Of a stretch of 64,000 nucleotides of DNA, positions 17,477-26,556 are shown piece by piece (position 1 is the first letter of the stretch; each line of letters begins with the position of its first letter). Source of the DNA: UBA9676 sp963741615 (GTDB lineage Bacteria; Actinomycetota; Actinomycetes; Streptosporangiales; Streptosporangiaceae). The DNA is taken from positions 124,001 to 188,000 of the forward strand of contig CAVUIU010000025.1 of NCBI GenBank assembly GCA_963741615.1, given 5' to 3'. The notes beneath the pieces are model-generated. The model was given only the letters and a program-made list of their open reading frames with translations, was not told the DNA's origin and did no database searches. The position numbers and the translations under genes were made by a program.

Positions 17477-19391
17477 AGAAGGCCTCTGCGGGCAGGTCCA
17501 TCAGCTCCAGCGTGGTGTCCTCGGCGATGCGGCGTTCCACCGTCAGCCGGGGCAGCACGGTCTGCGCGAAGAACCGCGAGGTGGCGAGCTTGCCCTCGTA
17601 GAAGGCCCGGTCCCGGTCGCTCAGGCGGGCAGGCCGGGCCGTGCGGGCGGGCCGGGCCGGGCCGTGCGGGCGTGCCCGGGGGTCCGCGGATGCCCGGTGC
17701 CCCTGCTCGGCGTGCTCGCCGTCGAGCGCGGCCAGCGCGACCTCGGCCTGGCGGGCGAGCAGCCAGCCGATCACGAGATCGCCGAGGGCCATCAGCAGCC
17801 GGGTGGTGTTGAGCCCGGCCCGGTAGACCTCGGCCGGGCGGTCCAGCGAGGCGGCGGCGTAGCCGGCCATCACGGACACCATCGCCTCGACATCGTCGGC
17901 CGCCTGGGCGAGAGCCATCCGTTCCGGCTTGAGCCGGCCGTTGCCCGCCTCGCCGCCGGCGAAATCGGTGATCTGGCCCAGCAGCACCCGCAGTGCCCAG
18001 CCCTCGCCGCGCAGGATCTTTCGGAAGAACAGGTCGAGCCCCTGGATCGCGGTGGTGCCCTCGTACAGGCTGTCGATCTTGGCGTCCCTGCTGTACTGCT
18101 CGATGGGGTAATCCTGCAGGAAGCCGGACCCGCCGAAGGTCTGCAGGGACAGGCTGAGCAGCTCGTAGGCGCGCTCGGAGCCCACCCCCTTGACCACCGG
18201 GAGCAGCATGTCGTTCAGCCCGGCGGCGGCGGCGTCGGTCTCGCCGCGGGCGGCCGCGATCTGCAGCGCGTCCTGGAGCGACGCGGTGTAGAGCATCAGC
18301 GCCCGCATTCCCTCGGCGTATGCCTTCTGCATCATGAGCATCCGGCGGACGTCGGGGTGGTGAATGATCGTCACCCGCGGCGCGGTCTTGTCCGTCATCT
18401 GGGTCAGGTCGGCGCCCTGCACCCGCGTCTTGGCGAACTCGAGCGCGTTCAGGTACCCGGTGGACAGGGTGGCGATCGCCTTGGTCCCCACCATCATCCG
18501 GGCGTGTTCGATGATCATGAACATCTGCCGGATGCCATCGTGGACGTCCCCCACCAGCGTGCCCACCGCCGGGCGCCGGGCGCCGAACGTCAGCTCGCAG
18601 GTGGTCGAGGCCTTGAGGCCCATCTTGTGCTCGACGCCCGTGACCTCGACCCCGTTGCGCTCGCCCAGGCTGCCGTCGGCTTCGACCAGGTACTTGGGCA
18701 CCACGAACATGGACAGCCCCTTGGTGCCGGGGCCGTGCCCCTCCGGGCGGGCGAGCACCAGATGGAAGATGTTCTCCGTCATGTCGTGCTCGGCGCTGGT
18801 GATGAAGCGCTTGACGCCCTCGATGTGCCAGGTCCCGTCGGGCTGGGGAAACGCCCGGGTACGGCCGGCGCCCACGTCGGAGCCGGCGTCCGGTTCGGTC
18901 AGCACCATGGTGGCGGTCCACCTGCGCTCGATCGCCTGCTCGGCGAACCGCTTCTGCTCCGGGGTGCCCAGCCGCCACAGGACCTGCGCGAAAGCGGGGC
19001 CGCCTGAGTACATCCAGATCGCCGGGTTGGCGCCCAGGATCAGTTCGGCCACCGACCAGGCCAGGGACCGGGGTGCGTGGGTGCCGCCGAGCTCAGGCGG
19101 CAGGTCCAGCCGGAACCACTCGGCGTCAACCAGCGCATGGAAGGACTTCTTGAAGCCTTCCGGCATGCGGACCGAGCCCGTCGCCGGGTCGAACTCCGGC
19201 GGATTCCGGTCGCCCTCGGCGAACGACTCGGCCAGCGGGCCGGTCGCGAGCCGGTTCACCTCGTCGAGGATCCCGCGCGCCGTCTCCTCGTCGAGATCGG
19301 GAAAGGGCTGCCTGCCGAGCACGTCCTGGCGATGAAGCACCTCGAAGAGGTTGAACTCGATATCGCGCAGGTTGCTCTTGTAGTGACCCAT
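17475..19391 (-). CDS. acyl-CoA dehydrogenase with N- and C-terminal extension domains
   Basis: A 638-residue flavin enzyme of the FadE5-like type. It begins GHYKSNLRDIEFNLFEVL, the signature of the acyl-CoA dehydrogenase N-terminal domain seen in these longer forms. The flavin-binding block MVLTEPDAGSDVGAGRTRAF and the FGGSGFLQDYPIEQYSRDAK region are present. The last 130 residues form the acetyl-CoA dehydrogenase-like C-terminal domain, interrupted by a low-complexity Arg/Pro/Ala stretch near 575-600. It probably acts on straight- or branched-chain acyl-CoA. An operator-like inverted repeat lies upstream. Confidence 0.92.
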   Translation of the reverse strand: MGHYKSNLRDIEFNLFEVLHRQDVLGRQPFPDLDEETARGILDEVNRLATGPLAESFAEGDRNPPEFDPATGSVRMPEGFKKSFHALVDAEWFRLDLPPELGGTHAPRSLAWSVAELILGANPAIWMYSGGPAFAQVLWRLGTPEQKRFAEQAIERRWTATMVLTEPDAGSDVGAGRTRAFPQPDGTWHIEGVKRFITSAEHDMTENIFHLVLARPEGHGPGTKGLSMFVVPKYLVEADGSLGERNGVEVTGVEHKMGLKASTTCELTFGARRPAVGTLVGDVHDGIRQMFMIIEHARMMVGTKAIATLSTGYLNALEFAKTRVQGADLTQMTDKTAPRVTIIHHPDVRRMLMMQKAYAEGMRALMLYTASLQDALQIAAARGETDAAAAGLNDMLLPVVKGVGSERAYELLSLSLQTFGGSGFLQDYPIEQYSRDAKIDSLYEGTTAIQGLDLFFRKILRGEGWALRVLLGQITDFAGGEAGNGRLKPERMALAQAADDVEAMVSVMAGYAAASLDRPAEVYRAGLNTTRLLMALGDLVIGWLLARQAEVALAALDGEHAEQGHRASADPRARPHGPARPARTARPARLSDRDRAFYEGKLATSRFFAQTVLPRLTVERRIAEDTTLELMDLPAEAF

Positions 19392-19425
19392 GATCGGCCC
19401 CCGGGAGTGCGGCTCGGGTGGTAGC

Positions 19426-19462
19426 TACTGGTCGGTAACAAGTGTATCTTACCAGCGAGTAA
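19426..19462. promoter_or_regulatory. operator-like inverted repeat upstream of the acyl-CoA dehydrogenase
   Basis: TACTGGTCGGTAA (19426-19438) and TTACCAGCGAGTAA (19449-19462) are imperfect inverted copies with GGTAA/TTACC at the core, 35-70 bp upstream of the start. Such TACTnGTnGGTAA-like sites resemble operators of TetR-type lipid-metabolism regulators in actinobacteria. No regulator gene is adjacent. The assignment is by resemblance only. Confidence 0.5.
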
Positions 19463-19519
19463 CCTCAGGCACCGCAGAACGCGATTCCCGCCTCAGCTCA
19501 CCCGCCGAGTCCCTCCCGG

Positions 19520-20302
19520 TCAGTGGCGCACGTTCAGGATGTTGACCGCCCTGGCGATCACCAGCACTCCGAGGGCAAGCGACACCGCCGACTGCACGAG
19601 CATGGTGAGCTTGGCCCAGCGGGCCAGCGGCATCACATCGGTCGGGCTGAACGCCGTCGCATTGGTGAACGACATGTACAGGTAGTCGACGAACTGCGGC
19701 TCCCATTCGGGCACCGCCAGTTCCGGCGAGGCCATCTGCGGGAACATCAGGTCAGGGAACTGGAAGGTCCCGTGCGCGCGATGTACCGGGCCGCCCCGGT
19801 CGAACTCCCAGTACCAGAGCGCGAACGCGATCACGTTGGTCGTCCAGATGGCCGCCCCGGACGCGAGCAGCGGCAGGGCGAGGCCCGCGGTGCCGTTCAG
19901 GATGGCCCGGATGAGCAGCACGGCGGAGAGCGCGTTCGCGGCGGTGATCAGGAAGATCAGCCCGATGCTGGCCGCCCGGACCATCCGCGACCGGCGCTCG
20001 ATGCGCACCGGGTTGGCCGCGATCAGGCCGACCAGCAGCGCCGATTCCAGCGCCGGCAGCAGGTAGCGGGGCAGCAGCGCAAGCTGGTGGGGCAGCAGGA
20101 CCTGCAGCACGATCGCCACGACCACGCTCAGCGTCACCGGCCAGCGCGGCTCGCCCGGCGTCCGGCGCCGCCAGGCGGGTGGGTGGATCCCTTCCACGCC
20201 CTGGATGGCGGCATGCTCGGCCTTGTTCAGCAGGCCGTACCACACCAGTCTCCGGGGCCGGGGCGCGCCGCCGGGCTGCTGCGGTTCCTCCGGTTCGGTC
20301 AT
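19520..20302 (-). CDS. multi-pass membrane protein, ion-channel-like C-terminus
   Basis: A 260-residue protein with a proline-rich cytoplasmic N-terminus and about six hydrophobic segments (for example VTLSVVVAIVLQVLLPHQLA, and SALLVGLIAANPV). Near residue 205 it has FVDYLYMSFTNATAFSPTDV, which resembles a pore-loop followed by a final transmembrane helix as in two-TM potassium-channel proteins, but without a canonical GYG filter. It is divergent from the two-domain acyl-CoA dehydrogenase. A transport role is a guess. Confidence 0.78.
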   Translation of the reverse strand: MTEPEEPQQPGGAPRPRRLVWYGLLNKAEHAAIQGVEGIHPPAWRRRTPGEPRWPVTLSVVVAIVLQVLLPHQLALLPRYLLPALESALLVGLIAANPVRIERRSRMVRAASIGLIFLITAANALSAVLLIRAILNGTAGLALPLLASGAAIWTTNVIAFALWYWEFDRGGPVHRAHGTFQFPDLMFPQMASPELAVPEWEPQFVDYLYMSFTNATAFSPTDVMPLARWAKLTMLVQSAVSLALGVLVIARAVNILNVRH

Positions 20303-20405
20303 CCCGCCTATTCAACGCCCGCGCGCATGACGGCAACCAGGGTATTCCGGCGATCCGTGCCGCATTAAGGTGTTCGCCATCAGCTCCGATCCCGCGAGGT
20401 GCGCC

Positions 20406-22649
20406 ATGGCCTTGGCCGTCACCGACGAACACCGCCAGCTTGCGGAGGCGGTCCGGGGCTGGGCCGAGCGCCACAGCCCGCCGGGCACCGCCCGTGAGGC
20501 TGCCGGCGGCGTGAGCCTGCTGTACCGGGAAAAGCTGGCTCCGGGACTGGCCAGCCAGGGACTGCTCGGCCTGCATCTGCCGGAGGCGGACGGCGGCCAG
20601 GGGTATGGCCTGCCGGAGCTCGCGGTAGCCGCGGAGGAAATGGGCCGCGCGCTGGTGCCAGGCGCGTTCCTGCCGACCGTGCTGGCCAGCGCCGTCCTGG
20701 CGGCGGCCGGCGGCGGGGCATCCAGGCTGGTCAGCGGCCTCGCAGATGGCACGCTCATCGGATCGGTCGCACTGACGGCGGGAATGACTGTCACGCGGGA
20801 CGGCGCCGGCGGGACGGCAACGGTGACGCTCGACGGAACATGCGGCCCGGTGCTGGCGGCCCCGCTGGCGGACCTGGTGATCCTGCCCGCCACTGCGGGC
20901 GACCGCGAGGTATGGGTGGCGGTCGACGCCACCGACGTGGAGATCACACCCCTGGATGGCATCGACCTCGGCCGCCCGGTCGGGCTGGTGCGCGCCGAAC
21001 GGCTGCCGCTGCCGGCCGACCGGGTGCTCACCGGGCTGCGCCCCGGCCTGGCCATGTCCCTGGCGGCCATCCTGCTGGCGGCCGAAGCCTGCGGGGTCGC
21101 CGACTGGGCGGTGGCCACAGCTGCCTCGTACGCGAAGATCCGCCACCAGTTCGGCCGGCCCATCGGCCAGTTCCAGGCGGTCAAGCATCGCTGTGCCTGG
21201 ATGCTCACGGCGGCGGAGCAGGCGGCGGCCGCGGCCTGGGATGCCGCCCGGGCCTTGCCGGACACGGGAAGCCATGACGGTCATGGCAGCGACGTGACCG
21301 GCGGCGAGTCCGCTGACAGCGAGTTCGCCGCCGCGGTTGCCGCACTGGTCGCGGTGGACGCCGCCGTCACCTGCGCGCACGATTGCATCCAGGTGCTCGG
21401 CGGCATCGGCTACACCTGGGAACACGCCGCGCACCTCTACTACCGCCGCGCGCTCTCGGTGCGTGCGCTGCTGGGCGATTCCGGTACCTGGGCCCGGCGG
21501 GTGGCCGGCCTCGCCCTTCTCGGCGCCCGCCGGGCGGCCAGGATCGACCTGCCGCCGGAGGCCGGGCCCGTGCGCACGCAGGTGCGGGCGGAACTGGCGG
21601 CCATCGCGGCCGCTGACCCGGCCGCCCGCGCCGGCCGCCTGGCCGAGGGTGGCTGGGTCATCCCCCACCTGCCGCGGCCCTGGGGGCGGGAAGCCGGGCC
21701 GCTGGAGCAGCTCGTCATCGCCGACGAGATGAAGGCGGCCGGGCTGCGCGCACCCGGGCTCGCGATCGGCGCCTGGGTGGTCCCCGCCCTCGTCAAGTAC
21801 GGGACGCCGGAGCAGCAGGAACGCTTCCTGCCCCCGACGCTGCGCGGCGAGACCGTCTGGTGCCAGCTATTCAGCGAGCCGGACGCCGGCTCGGACCTGG
21901 CCGGGCTCACCACCCGGGCGGAGCGCGCCGACGGAGGATGGCGGCTGACCGGGCAGAAGATCTGGACTTCGCTGGCGAAGCAGGCGGCCTGGGCGATCTG
22001 CGTCGCCCGCACCGACCCGGACGCGCCCCGCCACGACGGCATCACCTACTTCCTGGTCAACATGACCTCGCCCGGCGTGCAGATCCGGCCGCTGCGGGAG
22101 ATGACCGGCGACGCGCTCTTCAACGAGGTCTTCCTCGACGGCGTCTTCGTGCCGGACGACCTGGTGGTCGGCGGGGTCAACCAGGGCTGGCGAGTGGCAC
22201 GCACGACCCTGGCCAACGAGCGGGTGTCCCTCTCGCAGTCGTGGACGTTCGGCTGCGGCGTCCCCGAGCTGATCGAGACCGTGCAGGGGCTGGGCGGAGC
22301 CGGGCAAGGGCTGGGCACCGGCGCCGGGGAGGCGGTGCTGGAGCGGGCCGGGCGGCTGGTGGCCGAGGGGCACGCGATCGATCTGCTGGGGATGCGGGTC
22401 ACCCTCAAGCAGCTGTCCGGCACCGAGCCGGGCGCCACCGGAAGCGTCCGCAAGCTGCTCGGCATGCGCTACACGCAGCGGGTAGCCGAGGAATGCTGGA
22501 GCCTGACCGGCCCCGAGGCTGCGCTGAGTGGCAACCGGTGGTCGCGGGCGGTGCTGTTCACCCGTGCGCTGACGATCGGCGGCGGCACCACCGACATCCA
22601 GCTGAACATCATCGGGGAGCGCATCCTCGGCCTGCCGCGCGATCTGTAG
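20406..22649 (+). CDS. two-domain (tandem) acyl-CoA dehydrogenase
   Basis: A 747-residue polypeptide made of two acyl-CoA dehydrogenase units. The first spans about 1-370 (MALAVTDEHRQLAEAVRGW through QVLGGIGYTWEHAAHLYYRR). The second spans about 385-747 (WCQLFSEPDAGSDLAGLTTR and the final GGTTDIQLNIIGERILGLPR). The start at 20406 is supported by GAGGTG 6 nt upstream. Single-chain double FadE enzymes resemble the alpha2beta2 sterol side-chain dehydrogenases of mycobacteria and their fused forms such as FadE34. The first unit lacks an obvious SEPxAGSD flavin block and may be structural. Confidence 0.9.
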   Translation: MALAVTDEHRQLAEAVRGWAERHSPPGTAREAAGGVSLLYREKLAPGLASQGLLGLHLPEADGGQGYGLPELAVAAEEMGRALVPGAFLPTVLASAVLAAAGGGASRLVSGLADGTLIGSVALTAGMTVTRDGAGGTATVTLDGTCGPVLAAPLADLVILPATAGDREVWVAVDATDVEITPLDGIDLGRPVGLVRAERLPLPADRVLTGLRPGLAMSLAAILLAAEACGVADWAVATAASYAKIRHQFGRPIGQFQAVKHRCAWMLTAAEQAAAAAWDAARALPDTGSHDGHGSDVTGGESADSEFAAAVAALVAVDAAVTCAHDCIQVLGGIGYTWEHAAHLYYRRALSVRALLGDSGTWARRVAGLALLGARRAARIDLPPEAGPVRTQVRAELAAIAAADPAARAGRLAEGGWVIPHLPRPWGREAGPLEQLVIADEMKAAGLRAPGLAIGAWVVPALVKYGTPEQQERFLPPTLRGETVWCQLFSEPDAGSDLAGLTTRAERADGGWRLTGQKIWTSLAKQAAWAICVARTDPDAPRHDGITYFLVNMTSPGVQIRPLREMTGDALFNEVFLDGVFVPDDLVVGGVNQGWRVARTTLANERVSLSQSWTFGCGVPELIETVQGLGGAGQGLGTGAGEAVLERAGRLVAEGHAIDLLGMRVTLKQLSGTEPGATGSVRKLLGMRYTQRVAEECWSLTGPEAALSGNRWSRAVLFTRALTIGGGTTDIQLNIIGERILGLPRDL

Positions 22650-22713
22650 GGGTGTGTCGGGCCCGGATCCTGGTCCGGCTCCGTGCCATCATGCCAGCAG
22701 GGGGATAGCAACG

Positions 22714-24201
22714 ATGGCTGGCGACGACAACGCCCCGCGGGGAGAACGGCCCGAGCCACCGCCGCCCCCGGTGCGCCCGGGCGAACCGGGACAGCGCGGC
22801 AGCGGACCGGGTCAGCGCCGCGCTGCGCCCTCCCCCGCCCAGGGCCAGTTCATGCAGCACATCGCGGCCAACAGGCCGGTGCGGCGGCGCCGTGCCTACC
22901 TGCTCGCCTGCTGCGTGATGTCATCGCTGGTCCTGCTCGTCGCCGGGGCTGCCTGGGGGGCGGCCAGCTATGCCAACGACGCGCTGGGACGCATCTTCGC
23001 CGGCACGGCGGGCGGCACCAGCGGCCCGCTCAACCTGCTGCTGGCCGGGGTGGACCTGCGCACCGGGCTGACCCCGCAGCAGCAGCGGGCGCTCCACGTC
23101 GGGCACGATGTCAGCTCCAACTCCGACACCCTGATGCTGATCCACATCGCCGCCGACCGGTCCAGCGTGACCGTGGTCAGCCTGCCCCGCGACTCGTGGG
23201 TGGGCATCCCCGGGCACGGCATGAACAAGATCAATGCGGCGTTCGGCATCGGTGGCCCCCCGCTGGCGGTCGCGACCGTGGAGCAGGCCACCGGGCTCAC
23301 CATCAACGACTTCATCGAGGTCAACTTCCTCGGGTTCGTCAAGGTCATCGACGCGCTCGGCGGGGTGAACATCTGCCTGCCGCAGGCAGTGGAGGACCCT
23401 TACAGCGGGCTACGCCTGGGCGCCGGAGTCCACCACGTGAATGGCGTCACCGCGCTGAAATACGCACGTGACCGCCATTCCTTCGCCGCCTCCGACCTGG
23501 CCAGGATCGACAACCAGCAGCGCCTGCTCTCCTCGCTGCTGAAAGAGGCGATCAGCAGCGGCACGCTGACCGACCCACTGCGCCTGGGCCAATTCGCCAG
23601 GGCCGTGCTCGGCGTGATCAAGGTCGACCAGAACCTGAACCTGATCGGGCTCGCCGACCAGTTGCGCGGCATCACACCCGCCGAAGTCCACTTCCTGACC
23701 GTGCCCCTCGCCAACACGAGTTACCTGACCCCGACCGGCGAGTCCGCGGTGCTGTGGAACCAGGCGGCGGCGGGCCAGCTGTTCGCCACGCTCAAGGCCG
23801 ACCAGATCACCGAGCCAGCCCCGGGCGCTGTGGCGCGGTACCGCAAGGCGCGGCTGCACCGGAGCCAGGTCGCGGTGGACGTCTACAACGGCACCCTGAT
23901 CGGCGGGCTGTCGGGCAGCACCGGCACCGCACTCGCCAGGCTCGGCTTCCAGGTCCACTCCGGCCTCAACTGGCCCGCGCATGACGTCACCCGGACCCTG
24001 ATCCAGTACCCGCCGGGCCATCGGGGCGGGGCCAGGCTGCTGCGGGCTGCCCTGCCCGGCGCGACGCTGAGCCAGACGAGCGGGCTGACCCGGATCAGGA
24101 TCGTGCTGGGAACCAGCAGCCATACGGTCCGGTCAGCCGGGGCGCCTCCCGCCGCCGGCCCCGCCGGGTCGCGGTCAGCGGCGCTCGACGCCTGCCGGTA
24201 A
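22714..24201 (+). CDS. LCP (LytR-CpsA-Psr) family wall glycopolymer ligase
   Basis: A 495-residue membrane-anchored enzyme that transfers polyprenyl-linked glycopolymers to peptidoglycan (family knowledge). A Pro-rich cytoplasmic N-terminus is followed by one transmembrane helix near 65-90. The LCP core has LLAGVDLR, SNSDTLMLIHI, SLPRDSWVGIPGHGMNKINA and NGVTALKYARDRHSFAASDL, with the Arg/Asp residues that bind pyrophosphate. A C-terminal LytR_C domain (about 400-480) follows. The ATG at 22714 has AGGGGG upstream. It closely follows the acyl-CoA dehydrogenase gene but is probably unrelated in function. Confidence 0.93.
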   Translation: MAGDDNAPRGERPEPPPPPVRPGEPGQRGSGPGQRRAAPSPAQGQFMQHIAANRPVRRRRAYLLACCVMSSLVLLVAGAAWGAASYANDALGRIFAGTAGGTSGPLNLLLAGVDLRTGLTPQQQRALHVGHDVSSNSDTLMLIHIAADRSSVTVVSLPRDSWVGIPGHGMNKINAAFGIGGPPLAVATVEQATGLTINDFIEVNFLGFVKVIDALGGVNICLPQAVEDPYSGLRLGAGVHHVNGVTALKYARDRHSFAASDLARIDNQQRLLSSLLKEAISSGTLTDPLRLGQFARAVLGVIKVDQNLNLIGLADQLRGITPAEVHFLTVPLANTSYLTPTGESAVLWNQAAAGQLFATLKADQITEPAPGAVARYRKARLHRSQVAVDVYNGTLIGGLSGSTGTALARLGFQVHSGLNWPAHDVTRTLIQYPPGHRGGARLLRAALPGATLSQTSGLTRIRIVLGTSSHTVRSAGAPPAAGPAGSRSAALDACR

Positions 24202-24218
24202 CCGCCGCCGGGGACCGC

Positions 24219-24533
24219 TCAGGGTCCCGGGGAGGACGACGGGCCGCCCGGACCGCTCGGGTCCCCGCCACCAGGCGCCGGGCTGTCGCCGAGGCCCTGC
24301 TCGGCTTCCTGCCGGGACAGCGCCTTGACCAGGCGCTCGATCTTGTCCGGGCCGTCCGCGCCGCCGCGGCCGGTTCGTTCGGCATAGACGGCGGCACCGA
24401 GATCGCGGAACATGGCATCCGCCCGCCGCCGTGCCTGTGCCTGGTCGAGCCTGGCCCTGCCCTCCTGGGCGGCTTCCTGGGTCTTCTGCGCGAGCTGGGC
24501 CGCCTGTTCCCTCATCCGGTCGATCAATGGCAT
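24219..24533 (-). CDS. small coiled-coil protein
   Basis: A 104-residue protein starting at ATG 24533, with GGAGG 6 nt upstream; the longer open frame (to 24740) lacks a good start. Residues 3-45 (LIDRMREQAAQLAQKTQEAA onward) form a charged Gln/Ala-rich helix likely to be a coiled coil. A short middle helix (ADAMFRDLGAAVYAERTG) follows, then a Gly/Pro/Ser-rich tail. I recall similar uncharacterised actinobacterial proteins. It converges on the LCP gene. Confidence 0.75.
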   Translation of the reverse strand: MPLIDRMREQAAQLAQKTQEAAQEGRARLDQAQARRRADAMFRDLGAAVYAERTGRGGADGPDKIERLVKALSRQEAEQGLGDSPAPGGGDPSGPGGPSSSPGP

Positions 24534-24729
24534 GGCGTCCTCCGTGAGCGGTCTCTCACACCTCAGCGTAGGACCGATCCACGGGCATGACCGCACATGG
24601 GGACCTGATCGTGCCCCGCGCACACGATGGGGCCGGAACCAGATGCGGGGCGGGCTGGTACTGTCGGGGTCACCTGCTGTGAACGCCAGCGGCGGCTGTT
24701 CCCCGCTGGCTGGACGAGGAGGCATCGCC

Positions 24730-24831
24730 GTGACAAGCACCGTTGGTGGCCACCGCCGGGTGCCGCTCGTGTGCCGCCGTCATGTGGACCTGCTGCGCGT
24801 GTCCAGCGCCGTCTGTCGCTTCTGCCGCTGA
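24730..24831 (+). CDS. Cys-containing leader peptide of the sulfite reductase operon
   Basis: A 33-codon frame beginning GTG at 24730, 8-9 nt after GAGGAGG, and ending RRHVDLLRVSSAVCRFCR. The RRHVDLLRV core matches the short 'putative leader peptide' family found ahead of sulfur and cysteine genes in Streptomyces. Cysteines fall at VCRRH and in the last four residues, so ribosome stalling at low Cys-tRNA could control the operon whose first gene starts 84 nt later. The small size and strong ribosome site indicate a regulatory ORF rather than a protein with its own activity. Confidence 0.78.
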   Translation: MTSTVGGHRRVPLVCRRHVDLLRVSSAVCRFCR

Positions 24832-24915
24832 TCCCCGTCCCGCCCGCGTGCTGCCCGCGCCCTCATGTGGCGTGCGGCTTGCCGCGTGTCCACCCGCAGC
24901 AGAAGGACCGGCGAC

Positions 24916-26556
24916 ATGCCTCCTGTATCCCGGCGGGGCCAGGGCCAATGGGCCCTGGGCCACCGTGAGCCGCTCAACGCGGCCGAGCGCTTCAAGAAAG
25001 ACGACGACGGGCTGAACGTCCGCCGGCGAATACTCGACCGGTACGCCCACCTGGGGTTCGACTCGATCGACCCGGCCGACCTGCGCGGCAGGTTCCGCTG
25101 GTGGGGCCTGTACACCCAGCGCCGCCCCGGTATCGGCGGCGGCAAGACCGGCTCGCTCGAGGACGCCGACATCGAGGCGCCCTACTTCATGATGCGCGTG
25201 CGCATCCCCGGCGGGCAGCTGTCCGCCGGGCAGTTGCGGACGGTGGCGGGCATCGCCAAGGAGTACGGCCGTGACCTCGCCGACATCACCGACCGGCAGA
25301 ACGTGCAGTACCACTGGCTGTCCATCGAGGACGTCCCGGCGATCTGGGAACGGCTCGAATCGGTGAGCCTGTCCAGCCAGCAGGCGTGCGGCGACGTCCC
25401 GCGGAACATCCTCGGCTGCCCGGTGGCCGGCATCGACGCCACGGAGATCCTGGACGCCAGCCCCATGCTGCGCGCGGCCGAGGAGGTGGCGACCACCCAC
25501 CCCGGGTTCACGAACCTGCCGCGCAAGTACAAGACCACGGTCACCGGCTGCGCGTCGCTGTGCACCGCGCACGAGATCAACGACATCTCCTTCGTCGGTG
25601 TGACCGGCCCGGACGGGACGCCGGGCTTCGACCTGTGGGTCGGCGGCGGCCTGTCCACCAACCCGATGCTCGCCCAGCGGCTCGGCGTGTTCGTCGAGCC
25701 GGGCCAGGTGCCGGAGGTATGGACCGGGGTGACCGGCCTGTTCCGGGACTACGGCTACCGGCGGCTGCGCAGCCGGGCGCGGCTGAAGTTCCTGGTCGCC
25801 GACTGGGGCACCGAGCGGTTCCGGGAAGTGCTGGAAAAGGAGTACCTGGGCGGCGGGCTGCCGGACGGGCCGGCGCCGGTCATCCCGCCGCCCGGGCAGC
25901 GGGACCACATCGGTGTGCACCGGCAGCAGGACGGGCGCTGCTACCTGGGCGTCGCGCCCAGCGTGGGCCGCACCTCCGGCACCTTGCTCTGGCAGGTCGC
26001 CGACCTCGCCGAGGAATACGGGTCCGGCCGGGTGCGCACCACCGCCCAGCAGAAGCTGCTCATCCTCGACGTGCCGGAGGACCGGGTCGGTGAGCTGGCG
26101 GACGAGCTCGCCGCACGCGACCTCCTCGTCGCCCCGTCGGCGTTCCGGCGCGGCACGATGGCCTGCACCGGGATCGAGTTCTGCAAGCTCGCGATCGTGG
26201 AGACCAAGCAGCGGGCCGCGGATCTGTACGCGGAACTGGAGCGGCGGCTGCCCGGCTTCGACACGCCGATCAGCATCAACGTCAATGGCTGCCCGAACGC
26301 CTGTGCCCGGTTCCAGGTCGCCGACATCGGGCTCAAGGGCTCGACCGTCGACGGCGGCGAGGGATTCCAGGTCCACCTGGGCGGGTCGCTGGGGACCGAC
26401 CCGGCCTTCGGCCGCAAGCTGCGCGGGCTGAAGGTGGGCGCGGACGGCCTGGCCGACTACATCGAGCGTGTCCTGCGCAACTACCTCGCGGACCGGTCCG
26501 ACGGCGAGCAGTTCGCGACCTGGGCCCGCCGCGCCGACGACCGGCTGCTGGTGTGA
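24916..26556 (+). CDS. sir: ferredoxin-dependent assimilatory sulfite (or nitrite) reductase
   Basis: A 546-residue siroheme/[4Fe-4S] enzyme reducing sulfite to sulfide with six electrons. The cluster-siroheme ligands are Cys417 and Cys423 (ACTGIEFCKLAI) and Cys459 and Cys463 (NVNGCPNACARF). The N-terminal half carries the pseudo-symmetric ferrodoxin-like repeat (RIPGGQLSAGQLRTVAGIAK). The ATG at 24916 follows AGAAGGA. Downstream siroheme genes and the upstream Cys leader favour sulfite over nitrite. It overlaps the next gene by 4 nt. Confidence 0.93.
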   Translation: MPPVSRRGQGQWALGHREPLNAAERFKKDDDGLNVRRRILDRYAHLGFDSIDPADLRGRFRWWGLYTQRRPGIGGGKTGSLEDADIEAPYFMMRVRIPGGQLSAGQLRTVAGIAKEYGRDLADITDRQNVQYHWLSIEDVPAIWERLESVSLSSQQACGDVPRNILGCPVAGIDATEILDASPMLRAAEEVATTHPGFTNLPRKYKTTVTGCASLCTAHEINDISFVGVTGPDGTPGFDLWVGGGLSTNPMLAQRLGVFVEPGQVPEVWTGVTGLFRDYGYRRLRSRARLKFLVADWGTERFREVLEKEYLGGGLPDGPAPVIPPPGQRDHIGVHRQQDGRCYLGVAPSVGRTSGTLLWQVADLAEEYGSGRVRTTAQQKLLILDVPEDRVGELADELAARDLLVAPSAFRRGTMACTGIEFCKLAIVETKQRAADLYAELERRLPGFDTPISINVNGCPNACARFQVADIGLKGSTVDGGEGFQVHLGGSLGTDPAFGRKLRGLKVGADGLADYIERVLRNYLADRSDGEQFATWARRADDRLLV

